Below are positions 11,046 to 31,513 of a DNA stretch of 64,000 nt, one piece after another. Location of the stretch: positions 4,101,397 through 4,165,396 of the forward strand of contig CM043798.1 in assembly GCA_023974075.1 (NCBI GenBank), in the 5' to 3' direction. The position numbers and the translations under genes are program-made. The notes beneath the pieces are model-generated. The model saw nothing but the letters and a program-made list of their open reading frames with translations. It was not told where the DNA came from and did no database searches. This DNA comes from Chaenocephalus aceratus. Its lineage: Eukaryota; Chordata; Actinopteri; Perciformes; Channichthyidae. The number at the start of each line of letters is the position of its first letter. Position 1 is the stretch's first letter.

Positions 11046-12122
11046 TAAGGGCAGAACGGGGAATCGTTGCGATTTTCGTTTTTTAGCAATATACATGACA
11101 TATAGCCTATTATAGATGTCTCCGGTACCGATAAAAGACCAATACGTTGGAGCTTAACGGCGTGTAAAACACACGTGATGACATCACCAATGAATCGACG
11201 ACTGAATAAGTTGGCAACTAATTTGGTAATCAATTGTGATCGATTAAGACGATTAGTTGTTGCACCCCTACTGCCGAGGAGATGTTGTTGTAGCAGATTC
11301 AGCCGTTGGTGCACCGAGAAACGGAACATTATTATTATTTATTTTTTTATTTTTTTGGGGAAGAAAAAAGAGAAAAATACGATCATTTAGTCAATAATCA
11401 TTAAATTAATATTGGGAGTGAATTCCTAATTTATTTAGTATCTGGTCGTGTCATAACCAGGATAATGTGCAGCGACTTGTCATTAAGGAGAAGAAGCCCT
11501 ACGAAACACCATTCATTTCAGGTAATATTGTGTTGAAGCTTGAAACTGCGTTAGTTACTGAGCATTGTAATGGGTAGTAATTACCCGAACTGCATTAGTA
11601 ATGCATTACGTTCTTCGTACGCAAGTAATACGTTACTGCAACTCCATACTGTAACACGTTACACCCAACACTGCCTGGAACTCACCTTAACTAAAGTAGA
11701 AATGTATAGTGTTGAATTTCCTGTCGGCTCCCAGACCGTAGTCGTGGAAACGGGGGGGGATTGACTCTCTGTCGTCTCCCAGCAGAAGCAACACGCTTCG
11801 GGTTCAATAACCCATTTTATCGGAAAGACTGGACAGAGGCGAGCTCTTCTTGGGAGGTCGTTGCATTTATTTAGCTCTTCTGTTTCGCGAGATAGATTCG
11901 CAAGATCACGACCTATCCTTTTTCTGCTGCCTTGTTTACTTCTAGAAAACATGTATCCCGCTCGCTCGCTCTACCATACCCACGCACACATGCATGCGTC
12001 ACGCCCCTCTCTTAAAGGGGTAGCGATCTCGCTCTGCATGACCCTAATGTCATAACAATATAACGAAACATCTCGTGAATTTGTTGCAACTGCCTTTTGC
12101 CAGCGCTACCCTGACGCCTGTT
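11046..12122. other. Degenerate interior of the Ngaro-like element
   Basis: No RT, RNase H or other conserved retroelement domain could be read on either strand. The ORFs here (at 11175-11390, 11570-11764, 11659-11952 and 11861-12055) lack recognisable motifs. Part of it (about 11180-11400, A/T-rich with GTTGCACCCCTA) may be an unrelated insertion. Confidence 0.45.
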
Positions 12123-12520
12123 TTAGAGGTGAGGCGCAGGAGGAAGTAACTTCAATGGGATGTAGCTTAACCCCTGCCTGCCTGCCTGCAGGAGGGGTTG
12201 TGGTTGAAGCCAGAATGGGTAGAGCTTCGCCTGCGATGAGGACCGTTCCGCGTGAAGCCGGAAGCGCCGCATTTGAGCCAGTGATGCCCTCTCGAGAGAC
12301 TGAAGGCGTGCGTCAATTGTTTGCGTGAAGAAGCCCATTTCCATTAAGCCCGGAGGAACTTCCGTGGAGCCCGATTTCCTTGTTTTTTCCTCCCGCGTCC
12401 GGGTTTGCGGGGCGGCCGGCTGGACCCGCTAGCCGAACTGGGGAACGCCGTCTGTAGCTTAATCCGCAAGACTGCGGAGCTGATGAATAATGCCTGGAGC
12501 TGGGACGAAGCCCTGCTGCT
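12123..12520 (-). pseudogene. Possible Ngaro ORF1 (gag-like) remnant
   Basis: Minus-strand sequence just inside repeat A1 has short coding-like pieces in different frames (FFTQTIDARLQSLERASLAQ; basic PPRKPGRGRKKQGN). The position, directly downstream of A1, is where Ngaro ORF1 would begin. No zinc knuckle or other diagnostic motif is present. Confidence 0.3.
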
Positions 12521-12522
12521 GC

Positions 12523-12736
12523 TTGCGCGTTGACGCCTGGAAGACAGCTGATAGAAAAGGGGAGAGCATATATAGAGGGTTTAACAGGTGCGATAATTAG
12601 GCTTGTGAATGGAGGGAAGTGATATGTTGGCTAAGGAGTGGCGCTCCCTGTCATCCAGTGGAGGGAGCGAGTATTGCCATGACGAGCAATACGGAGTGTT
12701 AGGTCTTCCTGTCTGAACTTGCGCTCAGCTTCATTT
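12523..12736 (-). repeat. Ngaro split direct repeat A1
   Basis: 214 bp, apparently identical to 7860-8073. It forms the 5' end of the element on the minus strand. Confidence 0.75.
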
Positions 12737-14220
12737 TATGAATTTAGTTACTTTACACCAGATGCCATAAAGATAGAAAGACTCAGCCTTGCACAGAGGC
12801 ATGACAATAGATTTTCAAAATGCTCAACAGTGCTGCCAGAATTATAAACTGACTGCTACACAATTAAAATAAATGCTTTTATATATTTCTATTAGATGTG
12901 ACTCTTTAGCGTTTCTGTTATTATTAACACTGCTGCTTTAGTTGTTTTGACTGCTAAAATCCTCTGTTATTCCTCATTTTAAAGCCAATATTCCGTGGGG
13001 TCGGGGGGCTCGGGTCCTTGTCACCTTTTCCATACCTGATTAGTTTGCATCCCTGATAATACTTAGTAAGGAGGTCATAATATTTTTGACTCATGGCTGA
13101 AGTTAAGTTTCTCCAGCTCTCCCCAGGTTGGCAAACAAATGCATCAGATTGATGCTTTAAAATATGGAATATTCAAAATGTTCTTCCGGGGGAGCATGCC
13201 CCCGGACCTCCCTAGAGGGATAATATCCTTGTCACCTTTTTCACCCCTGACCCGTTTTCATGCCTGTGTATGCATCTTTCACTCGGGGCGCACTCTCTCA
13301 GAATACCTTGTGTTCTGTGAGACCTGTGTCTTTGAAGCTTCAAATAAATAACCAGAAAGACAACTCTGTCTGTTTCACCATTTATTGTTTGATATTTCTG
13401 GCTTGTGTATCTCCACAGTATTGACTAGGTCTAAGATTTCCATAACATTAACTTATCTGTTTTACTGATACTTATTTGGTTGTTGAGTCATTGGGTTTTA
13501 TTTGACGTGTTTTCGCCACTTATATTTAATGTTGCCCACTTATTTATTTTCTTGCCTTCCATGTACCATCCCTTTGCTGTTGTAACAACATATTTCCTGC
13601 TGAGGAACAAACAATGTTCAATACCCTAGACATAGCTGTCAGGGAAACAATCATAACTATAAACAAGATACCCTTATAGTACTTGTAATGAAAAGATCGC
13701 AATGTAGATCAAGTCAGGAAGTTCTCCCAGCAACATTGTTATTATTTGTTGAGTTTTTTATTGCATTTACAGGTTATATATTCCAAAAGTTAAACAAAGA
13801 TATTGATAACAGATCCAATAGCTTTTTGACAAAGCTGTATGGTGTCACAACAAACATGCCAACTGTGCAACATGTGTCTAGTGAAAATGTTGTGCTTTTC
13901 AATGTTGTTCAAAAAGACAATAGCAGTGTTTTAATATTAAAGCTCTGTTTTGATATTTGTCATTTTACTTAGCTTGCAAAGAGCGCACGCACAATTGACT
14001 TTGTTCCAAAATGATTAAGGCCATATTTGTATCATAGTGCTCCTTAATGCTAATTATCATTGTAAAAAATGTCTGTGCTGACCAGCCATATGAAGCATTA
14101 TGATACTTGACCTTATACATCATGATCTATGATTTTGTGATAAAGCAATCTGAATAATTGTGAGCGCTTGTAAATGTGATAAAAGCCTTCAAACTTTTAA
14201 AACTTTGTTCGTAAGGCATT
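12737..14220. other. Intergenic region, no supported gene
   Basis: Includes two hAT-like fragments carrying GGGGGAGCATGCCCCCGGAC (about 13188-13208) and CCTTGTCACCTTTT. A segment at 13520-13990 resembles 25590-26170 at low identity, an old duplication. The 94-aa ORF at 13688-13972 shows no domain. Confidence 0.45.
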
Positions 14221-14221
14221 A

Positions 14222-14435
14222 TAGGGAGGCGTGTGGCGTAGTGGGTTGTCCGTAGGTGTTGGGATCAGGGGGTCACAGGTTCAAACCCCGCTGCAGTCAG
14301 CATGTCGTTGTGTCCCTGAGACACTTCACCCCAAAGTGCTCCTGTGGGGATCGCCCACAGTATTGAGTGTGTGAGTCGCTTTGGATTAAAGCGTCTAACA
14401 AGTGACATGTCATGTAATGTAATTATAGACATACA
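14222..14435 (+). repeat. tRNA-derived SINE
   Basis: The head has a polymerase III A-box-like stretch (TGGCGTAGTGGGTTG) and a B-box (GGTTCAAACCC at 14279-14289). The body is CACTTCACCCCAAAGTGCTC, and the tail has GTCGCTTTGGATTAAAGCG with an ATGTAATGTAAT end. This is the common fish SINE structure. It sits just past the last coding exon of the slc22 gene, in antisense, so it could lie in the 3' UTR. Confidence 0.8.
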
Positions 14436-14510
14436 GTACGTGTAAACAAGTGTTATCAGAACCGTATACAGCAGTATCATATTTATGAATAACTCATTCA
14501 TGTTTGACAA

Positions 14511-23222
<8,712 letters not shown>

Positions 23223-23949
23223 AGCCTGAGTATTAAAAGGTGGGGTAGGTACATTTCAGAAACCGGCTCGAGTGCACTAACATTTGAAAGTACACAGCCG
23301 AAAAGAATCTGCCCCTTCCTTCAGACTTCCTTACAGAGCACCTCCTCCAACACACATGAACTCGCACATGACTTAGGTTGGCTATATAGTTCAGGGGAAT
23401 TGTAAACCATACAAAACAGATAATTACCTGTCCAAGAGAAAAAGAGCGACCACGGCGTCAGATTTCAACTCGGTGTGTATGGGGGTTATTCCCTATTTTT
23501 ATTCCAGAGTGTGGTATTTAAATTTGAGAGCATACTTTATTGATTTCCTTCAATCAAACCCTGTCATCGCACCAAAGACAAACCAAAGAGTAAACGCCCT
23601 TACGGGACGCTGTAATAAGTAAAGCGAACGCACCCGCAAGGACACCTGGCCTCCTATTGGTTGAGGGATTTTGACAAGATTGTTGCATAAATGTTTCGAG
23701 CGCGCACAGAATAAATCTGAGAGCAGAACAAATCTGTAAGCAGCAATATATCTGAGTGCAAGCCAGGCCCGGTTCTACGGGGGTGCATAAGGGTGCATTG
23801 CACCCTCAGTTGAGTCGTTATGCACCCTCATTTGAAAAATGAAAAGTAAAAACAAAAAAAATGAAAAGTGAAAAAAATGAAAAGTGAAAAATATTACATT
23901 TTGCCTACTATTACTAACAATAGTAGTAATAATAAATAATAATAATAAT

Positions 23950-23951
23950 AA

Positions 23952-23982
<31 letters not shown>

Positions 23983-24018
23983 AAGAAGAAGAAGAAGAAG
24001 AAGAAGAAGAAGAAGAAC
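23950..24018 (+). repeat. (AAT)n/(AAG)n microsatellite
   Basis: A run of AAT followed by about 22 AAG units, inside the hAT element. Confidence 0.95.
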
Positions 24019-24283
24019 GAATATAGTTGAAATAAAATAAATTGTAATTGTGGTTGATAGCATTGTCTGCTGCATTTATTTGATCAATTTAAACGGTAAG
24101 TAACATTATTATGTCAGGTGCGCGTGACCTGTGCCGCTGCACATTCATCATCTGCAAGGTGCTTACACAGCAGTCAATGATGGATCAGAAAATGGTTAAA
24201 ACAAACCAGCCCTTATCGCCAGCATACACTGCATCTACTGCAGGTAATAACAGTTCAGATCATGGGGACATTACGTTACTGTC

Positions 24284-24760
24284 GTGGACACTAACGTAAC
24301 GTCCTCCTGCCCGACTCGCCGGCTTTGCCCGCCTCGCCCACAGAGGCGGAGCAGCCACAGCCGTCTTCGTTACCCCAAACACTGCCACCCCTCTGCGGCC
24401 CGCAAGTGCCATAGGACCTCTGGAAAACAGAGCCTGACAGGTATATTTAAAAAAGTTCCCAACTCGCCTGTACAGTGGGGTGAGGCGCTCATTTTGCAGA
24501 TCATGGTTTCAAAACAGAGATTGGCTGGAAATATTCATGTAAAAAAGATGCCATCTTCTGCTATGCATGTAGACATTTTCGGTTCAAGTAAGTCAGATGC
24601 CTTCACCACAACTGGCTACAACAACTGGCGCCATGCTCTTATAGGCTACGTGATAAGGGACTGGGAAGGCATGATCAAGCAAAGAGCACATAGATCCATA
24701 GATCTCTTAATGTTGCTCTCAAAGTGCACCAGATTGATGGTTTTTAACTTCAATATTTAA
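24284..24760 (+). pseudogene. hAT transposase remnant
   Basis: The ORF includes KSDAFTTTGYNNWRHAL, the TTF-type zinc-finger region of ZMYM1-like hAT transposases, where an F-x-x-x-G-(F/Y)-x-N-W pattern is conserved. The catalytic part is missing, so it is a truncated relic inside a 1.15-kb non-autonomous element. Confidence 0.6.
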
Positions 24761-25510
24761 AAAAAAAATCTTCCCGGGGGAGCATGCGGAGGTGAGGACC
24801 CACATAGAGGGTGTTAGGTACACTCCCCACTTATAAAAAATAGCACTTTACCACTGCACCCTCTCTAATCTCAGATGCACCCTTAGTCATTTTGTTCTGG
24901 AAACGGGCCTGGTGCAAGCGTACAGTTTGAGCAGAAGCAGAGCAATTATAAGTGCAAGCAGGCACTATTTGAGTGCAAGGACAGGGTTTGAGGGAAATAA
25001 ATACATAAAGTATGCTCTCAATTGAAATACCAAGCTCTTGAATAAAGATAGGGAATAACCACCATAGGTGTGTTCCATCAGTAGTCGCCATCGTTGAAAA
25101 GCAACTCAATATTGACTCTGGTTTGAATTCTCCTAGTTTCCACTTTGTTTTTGTTCCTAATTTGCTCTGTTACATTATTTCTTTTGCCACCAGTAGACGA
25201 TGTTGAACCTAACTCTGCCATGGTGAAAGTGGCCGCCTGTTGCTGGCGAGTCATTGAAGTACTGCTGCAATGCACGCCCAATGAGGGCACAAGATACATT
25301 TGTACGTGCACGAGATGGAAGGCTGACAGACAGGGCGGCAATCGTACTTTTTACAGTATTACAGGTTCCACAGATTAATTTTTTTGTATGGATTTTTTGT
25401 CAAAGCACTTAAGATATTCATTGCTATCGGGATGTTTAGAGTATTCCATGGAATATAACAAAAAGTGTATCTCGAGCCGGTTTCTCAAACTTACCCTACC
25501 CCACCTTTAA

Positions 25511-26330
25511 CTGTTTTTCCTCCTCACAGCTTGCAGAACAATTCCTTTTCCAACTCAACAGAATGAAGACATACAGTTTGCAGTCTCTTAAACTGTGAGA
25601 TAGCCACGCCCTTTACTAGATAACCATGCATGCCAACAAAGAAATAAAAAGGAAGAATTTTACAGCATTTCTCAAGCAATAATTTCCCCTTAGGTCTGCC
25701 GTTTAATATCTATTTAATGTTGTTATAACTTGCTTTTATTACTGGCTAGTACAGTAAAAGTTATTTTGCCTTTCATCTGAAATATTCCTTTGCTGCAACA
25801 CTAATCCTTTTCCTAGTCATAGCTGACAGGAAACAAGCATGTATAAGCCACATTGCTACACATATTACAATTACTTGTATATAGACTCTTCTTGCAGTAT
25901 TTATATTCTATTGTATTTGTATTTACTTGCACTATTTTATCTGTTTTATTGTGTTGCACTGTTGGAGGAGCCTGTGACCTAAGATGTTTGACATATCTGC
26001 ACTATGTACAAATGACAAAAAAAGCCTTGAATCTGTTTTTTTATTATCCTTATCAGGTTATGTATTACAAAGGTCGAAAACGGTATTAGTTTATGGATGC
26101 AAGTTGTTGCTGACAAAGCAAAACATGTGAACTGTGCAACTTTTGTCTAGTGAACATGTTGTGCTGTTCTCTGATGTTAGGTTCATCTTTCACGGCAAAA
26201 CATGAATTCACATTTAACAGGTCACCCTTATAACAGTAATAACGGAAACCTGTCTCTGTCTAGACAAATGCCAGAAATGACTTTAGCCATATCCAGTCTG
26301 AAAGTTCACTAAGTCAAAAGGTCAGGTTAT
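25511..26330. other. Upstream flank of the slc22 gene
   Basis: The first bases right of the TTAA element (GAGGAGGAAAAACAG on the minus strand) would adjoin the ATG of slc22 if the transposon were absent. They are therefore candidate 5' UTR. Beyond that I see no gene. Part of 25590-26170 resembles 13520-13990. Confidence 0.4.
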
Positions 26331-26399
26331 TATTACTATGGCTAAAAACAATGTTGGGAATGCTTTTGCATTCCCAACATTGTTTTAGCCATAGTAATA
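26331..26399. repeat. Near-perfect 32-bp stem hairpin, 4-nt loop
   Basis: The left arm 26331-26363 (TATTACTATGGCTAAAAACA then ATGTTGGGAATGC) is mirrored by 26368-26399 with one bulged A, around a TTTT loop. It could be a tiny fold-back element or a structured transcript. Confidence 0.9.
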
Positions 26400-27224
26400 A
26401 ATAAATAACAAGTGACCAAGTTGACTGGTCACTTGCATTTCCACAATACACAGCGTTAAATGTGTGGGGTTTTTTGCATTAAAAAAGGTAACAGACCTTT
26501 TGCATTCTATCATGAAATTAATGTATGAAATGAAAAAAAGTTGCAACAGTTATTTGACATTTTACAAAACTTGTGTTATTAAATATCATTGTAAGGATCT
26601 TTTCTGATTCCCTTTTAAGTTTTCATTCAACCATTCAAAATCACAAACTGACATTAAGAGTCAGGTGCTTAACGAAATCTACTAAAACAAAGTACTTAAT
26701 TATCTACTTTTTCAGCTTTTATACACAAAAGTGCAGGGAAGGTATGCAGATTTAGAACACTATCTGTGAGATGAGAAGGAAGAGGGACGGGGGAGGAAAA
26801 TTCAGAGGATGAAGAAGCAGAAAACAGCCATTATTCTTCACTCTTTTGTAAAACGGACAGTTTCAAAAAAGATGAAACCGTGTTTATGCAGACATGCAAA
26901 ATATCTGAAGCCCTATAAAAAAGTTACAAGTATATTGTGTTGAAAATATCTGAAACAGTCGTAATATTGTATAATGTATTCGTTGTATGTTGTATTTTGT
27001 TAGAAATCACTATGTAGTTTTTTCAAAAATATAATGGAGAAAAGAGAGAAAGACAAAAATGGCTTTTCGGTTTTTTATTAGTGATACCTGAGGATATTCT
27101 CTTTTTTAATTGTAGCGACTGTGAACTAATGTGTAATTACTTTTTACTAGCTATAAGAAAAGTCTCTCTGAAGAGGGGAAATAATAAAACAATTTTAAAA
27201 CATGATCTTTGTCTTTTTATAATT

Positions 27225-30200
27225 ACTTTACACAACCTGATCTCACCAGAATGCGTGACTCCACCACGACTCCTTAACACCGCATTGCGTGGTGGACTCA
27301 CGAACTTCGTTACATTTACGTGTCTGCACCACGCAAACAAACCCAATGTAAAGTGAATGAGGCTCTTTTGTCGTGGTGCACACACGCATTTCTACAACGT
27401 CTTGCAGTGAGCTTTTATTCTATAAAACGTTTTTAAAATCTACTTTATAGCTTGTAGTAACTCACGGGAGGCTTCTTTTATTTTATTTGTATTCATAATA
27501 ATTTAAATTTTTCGTCAGAATGTATTATGGTGCATTAGTTACGAATTTTTGTTCTAAAAAAACAGTGCATTGTGTGTAATACAACTGTGATTTTTATTAC
27601 ATTAGTTTGTTTTTAAGGAAGGCCAGAGCTTCAGCTGTGTCAAATAGATTGTTCCCTTTAGTTAACGTTTTTTAAAAGAACATTATATTCCGATTGATCA
27701 TGTCCCCTTTATTGTATTACGGAGAGCAATGTGAGCGTCCATTCCCATTGGATAACGGAGGATTTTACACCCGGAAGTAAGTATTCTCTTTACTGTCGAT
27801 TGATTTACAGTGATATCTGCATTACTGATCAACTTAAAAACACCAGATTATCCTTGTTGATTACACAACATTGATTGGTTTAAATTGTGTACAATGCTTT
27901 TGTAATTTTCCCCTTCGATTCGGAGAAACAAACATTTGTTCAGTTTAGGATGGCCGAAGACACAACACTACCCAGAATCCTCAGCTATCGTTTGGGACTA
28001 CACCATGTGCTTTGCTTGACAAACCCCGTGGTTTGTCCTCAAGCTCTGTGATTGGATGTTGGATGTTGAAGTTTACGCTGAGTGACAAACAGCATTTTGA
28101 AATGGAATGAAACCCATCGACGACACACTATTCAAAACAGGAATCGAACGTCTCCTACCCCCCGCCCCCCCCTTAGGTCACAGGCTCCTCCAACAGTGCA
28201 ACACAATAAAACAGATAAACAGAAAAATAGTGCAAGTCAATACAAAAAGAAAAATAGTAAAATAGTAAAAAGTGAAATAGTGCAATAAGAGTCTATACAA
28301 GTGATTGGAATATATGATATATTAGACAAATCATTTCTAAGTAGCAGCCAGATGAATGTTATCGATGTTATTTCAAAGTTCAGGTGTTTAATATTCTTAT
28401 GGCCTGTGGGATGAAACTGTCCCTGAGTCTGGTGGTTTTAGTCCGGATGTAAGATAAGATAAGATAAGATGGTACTTTATTGATCCCAATTTGGGACATT
28501 GTTTTTGTTGCAGCAGCATAAAAGACAAGGCATTTTACAATAAAACAAAACCACAAATAAACAAGAATAGAAAGAAAAGAAAAGAAAATAGAAAATATAC
28601 GTGTTGAAATAGAAAACATACATGTAGATATTATATATGCAAATATACATATTCAAAAAGATATGACAATGGAATATGGAATATCAAATATTGAACAGAT
28701 TATATATGTGTAAAATGTACAGCGAGGTTGTATTAGAGAAACTATGGAGCAGAGAGTTCTCTTCCAGCCAGAGGTGATTTATTGAGTTATTGCAGTGGGC
28801 AGGAATGTGTTCCTGTATCGGTCCTTGTGACAGCGGAGCTGCAGCAGTCTGTTGGAGAAGGAGCTCCGTTGGACTGTCCAGCTGCAGGTGGAGAGGATGG
28901 TGGGGTTATCCATCATGGACAACAGCTGTTCAGTGTCCTCCTCTCCACCACAGCTTCAAAGGGGTCCAGCTTGATGCCGATGACAGACCCAGCTTTCCTG
29001 ATCAGTTTATTAATCCTGCTGGTGTCACCGGCTCTTATGTTGCCCATCCAGCAGACCGAAGCAAAGAAGAGTGCACTGGCCACAACAGCTAGAAAAATCT
29101 CCAGCATCTTGCTGCCCACATGGAAGGATCTCAGCTTCCTCAGAAAATAGAGTCTGTTCATCCCCTTGTTGTACACAGCGTCAGTGTTGATCCTCCAGTT
29201 CCAGCGCATAAGTGCACTCCCAGGTACTATAGTCCTCCACAACAGCCACATCCTCTCCTAGAATGTGCTGTTGTGCCAGAAAGCAGCAGACAGAACAGTT
29301 TGTGGCTGGGGTGAAGGGGGTCTTTTATAATCCTGAGGGCTTTCTTTAAGGTTAACCTGGTATTTTTAACTCCACTACATTTATTTTAGTTACTTTACAG
29401 ATTCTGATTAATGATGTGAAATATAAACAACCCTTAAAGCAGACTTTAGTTAGACCTGAGTAAAATTCAGTGTCAAGTGCCAACAATCAGGAGAGATATT
29501 TGATTGGAGGACTGGCTTATCTAAAGAGAGTAGCACTTGAAAATGTTTTTGGCTCTATGAAACCTGATGTACTTATATGATTCTGTTTTCTTCAAGGTTG
29601 TATTTTGTTGGTCGAACGCACTTATTGTAAGTCGCTTTGGATAAAAGCGTCAGCTAAATGCAATGTAATGTAATGATTGTTGGTGCTTGAGAAGACTAAA
29701 TATGTATCTGCAGATCCCTATAAAGTATATACATTACTCGTTATTCTCTACAAATAGTTAGTTAAAAACTGTATATGATTGCTATTTTGGACATCCCTTT
29801 TCAAGATTTCAATATGACTCTAACGTGTAATAACGTGCTTTAACCAGTAGGTGGTTTGGGTTAAAAAGCTGTCAAGTTACAGTGTTAACAAAATAAAATA
29901 TACTGCTGTTTCTGGTTTAGTTTACGACGGATATATATAGTTATTGTTTTGAGCGATGGAAAAAACCCACAGCAACACAGAAAAGATGGTCTTAACATGA
30001 ACCAGCGGTCTAGTAGTTAATAAAAACAATAATGTCAAAACAAATTATTACTACTAACTTTATTATGAAATTAAAACAGAACGGTAAAAGAATAGTTTCC
30101 GGTCTATTCTGAGCCCGATCTCTGTAGATAAATACAAATAAAGAACTACGACAGATGTATAATATTTAATGCAGCCAAACCATTTATTACAATGCATTCA

Positions 30201-31095
30201 TGTTATGACTTTCAAAGAGTAAAGCAAGCACTGCTGAATAAAGTATGATTTATCTTTTACGAAACGCTTTTTTCATATGGAATGCAGTTGGAGGTCAACC
30301 AATCACAGAGCTTGAGGCAACGCGGAACAATAGCTGAGGATTCTGGGTAGTGTAGTGTCTTCGGCCATCCTAAACTGAACAAATATTTGTTTTCTCCGAA
30401 TCGAAGGGGAAAATTACAAAAGCATTGTACACAATTTAACCAACCAATGTTGTGTAATCAACAGGATAATCTGGTGTTTTTGAGTTGATGAGTAATGCAG
30501 ATATCACTGTAAAATCAATCGACAGTAAAGAGAATACTTACTTCCGGGTGTAAAATCCTGCGTTATCCAATGGGAATGGATGCTCACATTGCTCTCCGTA
30601 ATACAATAAAGGGGACATGATCAAATCGGAATATAATGTTCTTTTAAAAAACGTTAACTAAAGGGAACAATCTATTTGACACAGCTGAAGCTCTGGCCTT
30701 CCTTAAAAACTAACTAATGTAATACAAATCACAGTTGTATTACACACAATGCACTGTTTTTTTGAGAACAAAAATTCGTAACTAATGCACCATAATACAT
30801 TCTGACGAAAAATAAAAATTATTATGAATACAAAATAAAATAAAAGAAGCCTCCCGTGAGTTACTACAAGCTATAAAATAGATTTAAAAACGTTTTATAG
30901 AATAAAAGCTCACTGCAGGATGTGGTAGAAATGCGTGTGTGCACCACGACAAAGGAGACTCATTCACTTTACATTGGGGTTGTTTGCGTGGTGCAGACAC
31001 GTAAATGTAACAAAGTTCGTGAGTCCACCACGCAATGCGGTGTTAAGGAGTCGTGGTGGAGTCACGCATTCTGGTGAGATCAGGTTGACTTTACA
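27225..31095. mobile_element. Complete long-TIR element with 8-bp target duplication
   Basis: The element spans 27233-31087, with CAACCTGATCTC at one end and GAGATCAGGTTG at the other. The 8-bp duplication is ACTTTACA (27225-27232 and 31088-31095). The TIRs are about 800 bp long (to about 28065 and 30290) and still very similar. The interior is an L2-like LINE fragment plus SINE-type tail, with no transposase. It is the full-length sister of 1-2707. The superfamily is unknown: 8-bp duplications fit hAT, P or Merlin, but the CAACCTGA terminus is not diagnostic. Confidence 0.82.
28380..29251 (-). pseudogene. L2-like LINE ORF2 3' fragment
   Basis: Minus-strand pieces in shifted frames read YNKGMNRLYFLRKLRSFHVG, INKLIRKAGSVIGIKLDPFE and, further on, RLRDSFIPQAIRILNT followed by a stop. 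This is the C-terminal end of a fish L2-type ORF2. A (GATAA)n tail-like run is at 28447-28465. It is shared with 210-812 in the sister repeat. Confidence 0.65.
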
Positions 31096-31231
31096 CCACT
31101 ATAAGGAAACCCAATATTAAGTTTGTGTGAGGTTGTACTAGGGATAATATTAGAATGTTGCTGTACCCATAAAGAATGTGTTTCTGCTCCATTTCACTCC
31201 ATGACTGCCTCCAGCTTGTACAAGGGCTCCG

Positions 31232-31287
31232 CCTCTACTCAACATAACATGTCCCGCCCTCCTCACCAGAACATTTAAAAGTAAGGG
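31232..31287 (+). promoter_or_regulatory. Promoter-like cassette copy 1
   Basis: CTACTCAACATAACATGTCC, then CGCCCTCCTCACCAGAACAT, a TTTAAAA TATA-like box and GTAAGG. It lies directly before the ORF at 31289. Confidence 0.5.
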
Positions 31288-31288
31288 G

Positions 31289-31513
31289 ATGGAAATAGAT
31301 GAAATAAATACGCTCAAACTAAATAACAGGCCAGGCATTTCCACTCACCAGTCACTTTTCAAAAAAGAAAAAATGGCCAAGAGTAGCATAGATATGGGTT
31401 TAATCAGCGAGATGCCTGTGACAAACGTACAGCCATCAGTCCGGAGCGCCAATCAAGAAACCAATGCAATATCTGTGCCGGATTCAGACGCCTCCAGCCG
31501 AAGAACTTCATGA
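31289..31513 (+). CDS. Short ORF after promoter cassette 1, unknown
   Basis: 74 codons starting MEIDEINTLKLNNRPGISTH, right after cassette 1. No signal peptide, membrane segment or known motif. Coding-like sequence continues downstream in other frames (GDVWGYVFNYIANELHFYNL near 31530-31590; IKEEFIHRQPLNVEEERVIL near 31780-31850; FVLEYFNSTCGGFSDICAGA near 31970-32030), interrupted by stops. The whole 31289-32120 may be one decayed gene of about 270 codons. I do not recognise the protein. Confidence 0.35.
   Translation: MEIDEINTLKLNNRPGISTHQSLFKKEKMAKSSIDMGLISEMPVTNVQPSVRSANQETNAISVPDSDASSRRTS

Larger units (their letters stand above)
7582..12736 (-). mobile_element. Ngaro-like tyrosine-recombinase retroelement, degenerate
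   Basis: Read on the minus strand the order is A1 (12736-12523), internal region, B1 (8246-8074), A2 (8073-7860), B2 (7755-7582). A1 and A2 look identical over 214 bp, and B1 and B2 differ at about one base. This A1...B1A2...B2 pattern is the split-direct-repeat layout known for Ngaro elements. The internal region still encodes a tyrosine-recombinase C-terminus (10728-11045) but no reverse transcriptase that I can find. It is inflated by a 45-bp minisatellite and an older B/A-like pair at 9100-9470. It is therefore non-autonomous, although the identical repeats suggest recent mobilisation or gene conversion. Confidence 0.72.
23756..24919 (+). mobile_element. hAT element with 8-bp target duplication
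   Basis: The element spans 23764-24911 with ends CAGGCCCGGTTCTACG and (inward from the right) CAGGCCCGTTTCCAG. The perfect 8-bp duplication GTGCAAGC lies at 23756-23763 and 24912-24919. GGGTGCA motifs recur near both ends. It keeps a transposase remnant and is inserted inside the TTAA-flanked element. Confidence 0.85.
23233..25510. mobile_element. TTAA-flanked DNA transposon (Kolobok/piggyBac-like), non-autonomous
   Basis: Flanked by TTAA at 23233-23236 and 25507-25510, with inverted ends AAGGTGGGGTAGGTA and GAAACCGGCTCGAG on both sides. A second nested inverted pair (TATGGGGGTTATTCCCTAT at 23480 against ATAGGGAATAACCACCATA at 25048, with GCATACTTTATTGATT-type sequence inside) suggests an inner fold-back element. 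A hAT element is inserted in the middle. No transposase of its own is visible. It lies immediately upstream of the slc22 start codon. Confidence 0.7.

Noticed and set aside
13688..13972. 94-aa plus-strand ORF as a gene
   Set aside because: No motif, no splice or promoter context; A/T-rich and in an old degenerate duplicated region.
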